In this document: one piece after another, positions 14,609-18,495 of the stretch | Numbering within the stretch: the first letter of the stretch is position 1 | Layout of the letters: every line of letters begins with the position of its first letter | Notes under the pieces: model-generated | Told to the model about the DNA's origin: nothing | Seen by the model: the letters and a program-made list of their open reading frames with translations, nothing else | Databases searched by the model: none | Translations under genes and position numbers: made by a program | NCBI GenBank assembly: GCA_026986255.1 | Contig: JALSOX010000005.1 | Location: 1-18,495 of the forward strand | Length of the DNA: 18,495 bases | Direction: 5' to 3' | DNA from: Desulfurococcales archaeon | Lineage (GTDB): Archaea; Thermoproteota; Thermoprotei_A; Sulfolobales; NBVN01

Positions 14609-15243
14609 TGTAGGGTCTCCCCGCAGACCCTCCTCACGAGTTCGGGCATTTCCGGTATTACTTTAGAGGCCTCCTCAATCATTCTCTTCGTTAGCTCCCT
14701 TATTTCCCACTGGGCCTCACTCCTAAGCCTCAAGCAAGCTATGTGTAGGAGCTCCCTGAGGTTAAGCGTCATGAGTATCCTGGTCTTGACGGCCTGAGGC
14801 AAGATATACCTAGCATCCTCGTACGGGATGCCTGAGGAGATAAGTTCATCGTAAAGGGCGTATGCCTCACTAATGAAGTTCCTTACCCTCTTAGATAGCG
14901 GGGATGACTCTATGGAACTAGGTATGACGGGTCCGTCACTCACCTTAGCGTATCTCTGGGATTCCTGAGTGTACGACGCTATCCTATGCCTAATTAACTG
15001 ATGCGACGTTACCCTGGATATGTCCTCTATGAGAAAAGTGAATACTATGTGCTCCTGAACTGACGGGAACTTAACGGATTGTAGGATCCAGTCCCTCACC
15101 TTACTGTCGGGGTACTTCTCAAGGTAATAGTCGGGGTCTTTCTCACTAAGCTTCCCGCTTGAGACCTTGGCTGCCAGAACAATTAATCGCCTAGGATCCT
15201 TCACCTTTCCCCCAGACCAGCTTATTAGCTTAACCTTAACCAA
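14605..15243 (-). CDS. thyX: Flavin-dependent thymidylate synthase
   Basis: Makes dTMP from dUMP with methylene-tetrahydrofolate (or an archaeal folate analogue) as carbon donor, FAD as hydride carrier and NAD(P)H as reductant. The signature RHRxxSxxxxSxR is perfect (Arg85 to Arg97: RHRIASYTQESQR). Other family blocks are FPSVQEHIVFTFLIE (59-73), the helix LPQAVKTRILMTLNLRELLH (147-166) and the closing LRLRSEAQWEIREL. The length of 212 aa is normal for a tetramer-forming archaeal ThyX. The only possible start is TTG 15243, because an in-frame stop lies three codons upstream; a G-rich stretch (GGGGCAGGG) just before it may serve as ribosome site. It is followed directly by dcd, which provides its substrate. 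Confidence 0.96.
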   Translation of the reverse strand: MVKVKLISWSGGKVKDPRRLIVLAAKVSSGKLSEKDPDYYLEKYPDSKVRDWILQSVKFPSVQEHIVFTFLIEDISRVTSHQLIRHRIASYTQESQRYAKVSDGPVIPSSIESSPLSKRVRNFISEAYALYDELISSGIPYEDARYILPQAVKTRILMTLNLRELLHIACLRLRSEAQWEIRELTKRMIEEASKVIPEMPELVRRVCGETLQ

Positions 15244-15278
15244 CCCTGCCCCTTAGGAGTGTTTCTTCTCCGCAATTT

Positions 15279-15286
15279 CTTATAAG
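15279..15286 (-). promoter_or_regulatory. TATA box for thyX-dcd
   Basis: CTTATAAG, a palindromic TATA element in the 103-nt gap between the AMMECR1-domain gene and thyX. On the - strand it predicts a transcription start near 15257, a leader of about 14 nt before TTG 15243. Because the box is symmetric it could also fire toward the + strand, where I see no convincing gene. Confidence 0.55.
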
Positions 15287-15346
15287 CGGTGATGGTAGTA
15301 GCGGGTATTGAAGGTGCGCAGCTTCCTGAACGAGTGCATGGGTTAG

Positions 15347-16021
15347 CTACGCCCTGAAAAGATGTGTGCACGTAGTCTCGTATTCTTTCCTAAGGTCACG
15401 TTTGACTACAGCCCCACCTGGTTGTTCCTCCCTGAAGGTTACGGCGCTGAACCTAAGTAGCTCGGACTCTCTATCTAACCAGCAGTCTGGCGGTAATCCG
15501 GCCTTAATACACGTCTCGGAGAGGAAGGTCTCCTCATCCCAGCAATACTCCACGGGAACCTCTGGTAGGAGGAGGCCGCTGTAGAAGCCCTCCCTTATTA
15601 TTAACCCGTCCCTACCTATAACGAAGCCCTTAACCCTGTCCTTACCTTGAAGCGTCACGATTTCCGGGTTTGAGAGGATGGAGACTTCGAAGACTATGTG
15701 CTGAAGCTCATAAGTCCTTAAAGGAGGGAAGCGCGGGTCCTCGGTTGCTGCCGCTATCGCGGCATGAATCACGCTGTCAACTAATGGCTCTGCTGCCTTC
15801 ACGTAACCTATGCATCCACGTAGCTCCCTCTCACCCGTCGGTGTTATCCTTAGAAGGGTTACGAATGCGGCGCCTTTCCTTAAAAGGGTTTCCGGCGTCT
15901 CAGGAGGTCTTGAGGGTACTTTCCAGCTCTTAAGGTAGCTCGACACGGCGTCCCTAGCGAGCCTTACAAGGAATATACCTTCCTCTAAACTAAGCTCCTC
16001 CGGGTTTACGACCTCTTCCAC
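15347..16021 (-). CDS. AMMECR1-domain protein
   Basis: A 224-aa protein of the AMMECR1 family, found in nearly all archaea and in eukaryotes, where the human gene is tied to a developmental disorder. No enzymatic reaction has been firmly assigned. The family hallmark LRGCIG is present (67-72), with DPRFPPL (95-101), EVSILSNPE (112-120) and the end block YCWDEETFLSETCIKAGLPPDCW. Cys70 lies in the proposed active cleft. Start GTG 16021 has GGGTGAGG a few bases upstream. It overlaps the 3' end of the Mut7-C RNase-like gene by 32 nt, so the two proteins are expressed together. The length is slightly above the usual 200 aa because of a C-terminal extension (FREEQPGGAVVKRDLRKEY). Confidence 0.93.
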   Translation of the reverse strand: MEEVVNPEELSLEEGIFLVRLARDAVSSYLKSWKVPSRPPETPETLLRKGAAFVTLLRITPTGERELRGCIGYVKAAEPLVDSVIHAAIAAATEDPRFPPLRTYELQHIVFEVSILSNPEIVTLQGKDRVKGFVIGRDGLIIREGFYSGLLLPEVPVEYCWDEETFLSETCIKAGLPPDCWLDRESELLRFSAVTFREEQPGGAVVKRDLRKEYETTCTHLFRA

Positions 16022-16508
16022 TCTTCCTCACCCTCAGCTCCAGGAGTTTCCTGTTTGCTTTCTCTAGGACAGCGCTTATTGTTTTCCAGTGGTTTCCCTG
16101 CCAGTAAACCCGCCTACATCTGGGGCATAACCAGAACCTATCATACTTTACGGCTACTTCTGGCTTCACTAGAGAGAGAGCTTCAGCCTTACTGATGCTT
16201 ACAAGCTTAACGTTGCAGTGGGGGCACCTCGTTCTGGAAGCACTGAACTCTAGGTCAATGCCTGACCGGAACGCTATTTCGGCAAGTATATCCTCTATGG
16301 GAGCATGCTCCACAAGTATTGCGTCAAGCTTCTTCCTGCGTGCCCTCCTGAAAAGACCTACGTCCCTCGTCAGTATTACCCGACTGTCCTTCTGAGCAAT
16401 ACGCAGAATTTCCCAGTCCTCGTAGTTGCGTGAGTAAAGGGTATCGTACCCAAGCAGTCTAAGCCACCTAGCTACGTCGCCCAGCATCGAGTCACATATG
16501 AACCGCAT
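15990..16508 (-). CDS. Mut7-C (PIN-like) putative RNase with zinc ribbon
   Basis: A 172-aa protein of the Mut7-C family, named after the C-terminal domain of C. elegans Mut-7 and related to PIN ribonucleases. The N-terminal domain opens with MRFICDSMLGDVARWLRLLGYDT (Asp6 and the conserved WLRLLGYDT) and contains ILTRDVGLFRRAR with Asp49; these aspartates are the likely metal ligands. A zinc ribbon follows: Cys95-x2-Cys98 and Cys128-x2-Cys131. The tail is basic (RKSGRGRKPGG). Upstream ATG 16532 is in frame, but the TATA box (16535-16541) lies only 3 nt from it and predicts a start near 16512. ATG 16508, where family members begin, therefore fits a leaderless mRNA. It is coupled to the AMMECR1 gene. 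The RNA target is unknown. Confidence 0.9.
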   Translation of the reverse strand: MRFICDSMLGDVARWLRLLGYDTLYSRNYEDWEILRIAQKDSRVILTRDVGLFRRARRKKLDAILVEHAPIEDILAEIAFRSGIDLEFSASRTRCPHCNVKLVSISKAEALSLVKPEVAVKYDRFWLCPRCRRVYWQGNHWKTISAVLEKANRKLLELRVRKSGRGRKPGGA

Positions 16509-16534
16509 GCCGCAACATCGTATTGAGTACATGG

Positions 16535-16541
16535 TTTAAAA
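16535..16541 (-). promoter_or_regulatory. TATA box for the Mut7-C/AMMECR1 unit
   Basis: TTTTAAA on the - strand. Its distance to ATG 16508 (about 27-30 nt) fits a leaderless transcript and argues against the longer frame beginning at ATG 16532. Confidence 0.55.
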
Positions 16542-16564
16542 GTAAATATTTGTAGCGACAGAAG

Positions 16565-16572
16565 CTTATAAA
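16565..16572 (+). promoter_or_regulatory. TATA box for the eL33 gene
   Basis: CTTATAAA, a strong archaeal TATA match. It predicts transcription from about 16595, leaving a leader of about 9 nt before ATG 16604. It is back to back with the - strand TATA box at 16535-16541. Confidence 0.65.
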
Positions 16573-16603
16573 GGCGCTTCAAACTAGTTGTGGGGTATAG
16601 GCG

Positions 16604-16906
16604 ATGGGTCAGGAGGAAACGAGGATACTGGAACTAGGGGTAGGCATTATATTAGGTTACCGTAGAGGTAGTAACACACAGTACCCCAGGCAGGTACTCA
16701 TCAAGGTTATTGAAAGCATAAAGAAGCGCGTAGACAACCTAGTAGGCGCTAAGGTCCTAGTTAAGGATAAATATGGTAACAAGTATATCGGCAAGGTAAT
16801 TAGGGTGCATGCACGCGGGAAGAACAACGTCGTCATAGCGGTGTTCAGGAGGAACCTGCCTGGGCAGACAATCGGGGCTGAGGCACTAATATACTATACA
16901 AGATAG
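16604..16906 (+). CDS. rpl35ae: Ribosomal protein eL33 (L35Ae), large subunit
   Basis: A 100-aa basic ribosomal protein of the L35Ae family (eL33), shared by eukaryotes and part of the archaea, absent from bacteria. Family features run through the whole length: GVGIILGYRRG near residue 13, QYPRQVLIKV, the core LVGAKVLVKDKYGNKYIGKV, the conserved HARGKNNVVIAVFRRNLPGQ (69-88) and the terminal IGAEALIYYTR. The N-terminus (MGQEETRILE) is slightly long. Start ATG 16604 is preceded by GGGGT about 9 nt upstream and by a strong TATA box. It stands alone, ending 40 nt from the convergent ligase gene; that gap shows only an A/T-rich stretch and nothing else I can name. Confidence 0.95.
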   Translation: MGQEETRILELGVGIILGYRRGSNTQYPRQVLIKVIESIKKRVDNLVGAKVLVKDKYGNKYIGKVIRVHARGKNNVVIAVFRRNLPGQTIGAEALIYYTR

Positions 16907-16946
16907 AGGGCAACTTGAGCATTACTACATTCATTAAAATCCCTGT

Positions 16947-18495
16947 TCAGGCCTTCTCCTCAAGCTTCTTTAACTGACGCCTGTACATTTCAAGAATCTC
17001 CTCGGTAGTAGTCGCTTCCTCAGGTCCCTTATCCGTTCTCCACCTTATGAATCTGGGGAAGCGTATTGAGATACCTACTCCCTTCCTCACAGCATCGCGA
17101 CAACATGTGTGTATCGGCGATAATGTCAGCTCGGCACCTATGATTTCAGCCACGAAGTTGGGTACGAGCCATACATCAGGCTTCATTATTGACTCGACTC
17201 GCGGGTGCTTATGAGGTATTATGTAGTCCTTAAACATGCTAGTCATTTCCTCTAAGTCAGCATCGGTGAAGCCCGTGCCAACCTTGCACACAGTCACGAA
17301 CTTGTCGCGGTCAGGGTCGTATGCGGCCAGCAGTAATGTGCCGTACTTACCTGCGCGCTTCCCTTTCCCGGCGAAGGCGCCGACCACAACTAAGTCGACG
17401 GTATCCGTCATCTCGCTCTTGTAATCGCGTTTATACTTTATCCATAACCATCCACGCGACCCTGCTTGGTAGATGGCGTTGCTGTGTATTGCCTTAACCA
17501 TAACGCCCTCTGCACCGTCCTCTATCGCCTTAAGGAAGAACTTCTCTAGCTCGTCTACGTCATCGGTTATTATGTGTTGAGCAATCCTGAATCGTTCGCC
17601 CTCATCAATTATGTTCGCTAGCACCCTCCTGCGCTCCAGTATTGGTTTTAATGTTAAGTCCTCGCCCTCATTGTAGAGGGCATCAAAGAGGTATACGGCC
17701 ACGGGATACTCACGCACTGCCTCATGAATGTCATGCTTTCTCTTTCTGTGCATTAGCTCTTGGAATGGCCGCATCTCACCAGTTTCAGGATCTATGGCAA
17801 CGATCTCGCCTTCGATTATCGCTTCATTGCTCTTCACTCTCTCCTTAACCATCTCAACCACGTCTGGATACTGGTGCGTTATGTTCTCCAGCCTCCTCGA
17901 GAATATGATTACGGTGTCTCCCTTCTTATGGATCTGCCCTCTCTCACCATCGTACTTATACTCAACTAAGGCCTTGCCACCAACCTTACTGAGGATCTCG
18001 TGTGGGTCATTTAAGCGTTCAGCTAGCATTGGCCTTATTGGGATCCCGACCTCGGGCTTAATGTTCTTTAACGTATCCACGCCTCTTTCCGCCAGTAGCT
18101 TCGCTATACCGCCTAGGTCAGCCCTTATGTTGTAAGCACGCTCTATTACGGGCCTAAGTGCCTGGTTACCGGCGTACGTTATTGCTAAGGCATCCATTAC
18201 TGTTGCGTCCCCTACACCCAGCCTTAGCCTACCCTCAATCAACCTAACTAAGTACCTCGCCTCAAGCGGGTCAGCATCGGCGATTAAGCCTGCAATGAGG
18301 TTTATCTTAACGTCTCGGCTCCCTTCGCCAGTAGCTAGAGCTACCCTAGTGAGTGTCTCGTAAACTTTCTCTACAGTTAATTCCTTCTTCGGCTGAGTTG
18401 CGCCAAGGAACTTCGCTAATCCAACACCACCTGCGCTAGTGGCCTTCCTTTTGAGTTCCTCTGCGGCCTTACCTAAGTCTCCAAGTCTCTTGTAC
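16947..18495 (-). CDS. lig: ATP-dependent DNA ligase, C-terminal part (5' end outside window)
   Basis: Replicative-type archaeal DNA ligase (DNA ligase I family), sealing nicks with ATP. The frame is open to the window edge, so about 515 residues of a usual 580-610 are visible. From the N-terminal side it shows the DNA-binding domain end ([20 protein letters not shown]); nucleotidyltransferase motif I EYKYDGER, whose Lys (about visible residue 180) becomes adenylated; motif [14 protein letters not shown]; motif IV EGVMVKA; and motif V WIKYKRDY. The OB-fold domain closes with [17 protein letters not shown], motif VI region included (GISIRFPRF). The TTG at 18242 is internal and is not a start. 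No PCNA-binding box can be judged, since the N-terminus is missing. The gene is convergent with eL33. Confidence 0.96.
   Translation of the reverse strand, partial: YKRLGDLGKAAEELKRKATSAGGVGLAKFLGATQPKKELTVEKVYETLTRVALATGEGSRDVKINLIAGLIADADPLEARYLVRLIEGRLRLGVGDATVMDALAITYAGNQALRPVIERAYNIRADLGGIAKLLAERGVDTLKNIKPEVGIPIRPMLAERLNDPHEILSKVGGKALVEYKYDGERGQIHKKGDTVIIFSRRLENITHQYPDVVEMVKERVKSNEAIIEGEIVAIDPETGEMRPFQELMHRKRKHDIHEAVREYPVAVYLFDALYNEGEDLTLKPILERRRVLANIIDEGERFRIAQHIITDDVDELEKFFLKAIEDGAEGVMVKAIHSNAIYQAGSRGWLWIKYKRDYKSEMTDTVDLVVVGAFAGKGKRAGKYGTLLLAAYDPDRDKFVTVCKVGTGFTDADLEEMTSMFKDYIIPHKHPRVESIMKPDVWLVPNFVAEIIGAELTLSPIHTCCRDAVRKGVGISIRFPRFIRWRTDKGPEEATTTEEILEMYRRQLKKLEEKA

Noticed and set aside
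15289..15329. Second C/D box sRNA candidate (GTGATGG ... CTGA) before thyX
   Set aside because: The spacing is wrong (only 30 nt between boxes C and D, no D' box) and the bases flanking C and D do not form a terminal stem.
15289..15355. Short + strand frame beginning GTG ATG after the palindromic TATA box (about 22 codons)
   Set aside because: No ribosome site, it runs into the 3' end of the opposite AMMECR1 gene, and its composition is not protein-like; better explained as thyX promoter DNA.
16907..16946. Possible RNA gene or terminator hairpin in the eL33/ligase gap
   Set aside because: Only 40 nt, no stem of useful length and no C/D boxes on either strand.

Overview
The window is archaeal and most likely from a thermophilic or otherwise deep-branching member of the Thermoproteota (crenarchaeal side). 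The evidence is a deoxyhypusine synthase C-terminus, both subunits of DNA topoisomerase VI, ribosomal protein eL33 (L35Ae), an archaeal ATP-dependent DNA ligase, an archaeal NFACT/RqcH protein, an Lhr-family helicase, TATA boxes about 26 nt before starts, frequent GTG/TTG starts, and a well-formed C/D box guide RNA. I cannot name the genus. Genes are packed almost without gaps, and no gene-free stretch exceeds about 120 nt. I saw no tRNA, rRNA, CRISPR array, insertion sequence or integrase, and nothing suggests recent transfer.

Layout. (1) 1-391: 3' end of a deoxyhypusine synthase gene, + strand. (2) 424-3923: a + strand unit with its own TATA box, top6B-top6A-deoC, tightly spaced. (3) 13690 down to 3941: nine - strand genes with gaps of 25 nt or less, probably one operon. 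In transcription order these are an Lhr-family helicase, an unrecognised 188-aa protein, a 102-aa three-helix membrane protein, a SAM-dependent methyltransferase, RqcH/NFACT, and four different proteins each made almost entirely of four CBS motifs. (4) 13711-13953: a divergent gene for an 80-aa TRASH/L24e-like zinc finger, which may share a TATA element with the helicase gene. (5) 13954-14068: a small intergenic space holding a hairpin and a near-textbook C/D box sRNA. (6) 15243-14069: thyX-dcd, overlapping by 4 nt. (7) 16508-15347: a Mut7-C/PIN-like putative RNase with a zinc ribbon, overlapping an AMMECR1-domain gene. (8) 16604-16906: eL33, divergent from (7). (9) 16947-18495: an ATP-dependent DNA ligase gene whose 5' end lies beyond the window.

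How the genes fit together. thyX, dcd and deoC all act on deoxynucleotides (dTMP synthesis, dUMP/dUTP supply, deoxyribose salvage), though deoC sits in the topoisomerase unit. Topo VI, the ligase and the Lhr-like helicase handle DNA topology, joining and repair. The long - strand run puts a stalled-ribosome factor (RqcH) next to a small membrane protein and sixteen CBS motifs, which in known families sense adenine nucleotides or SAM. I regard that arrangement and the new C/D sRNA as the parts of the window most worth following up.
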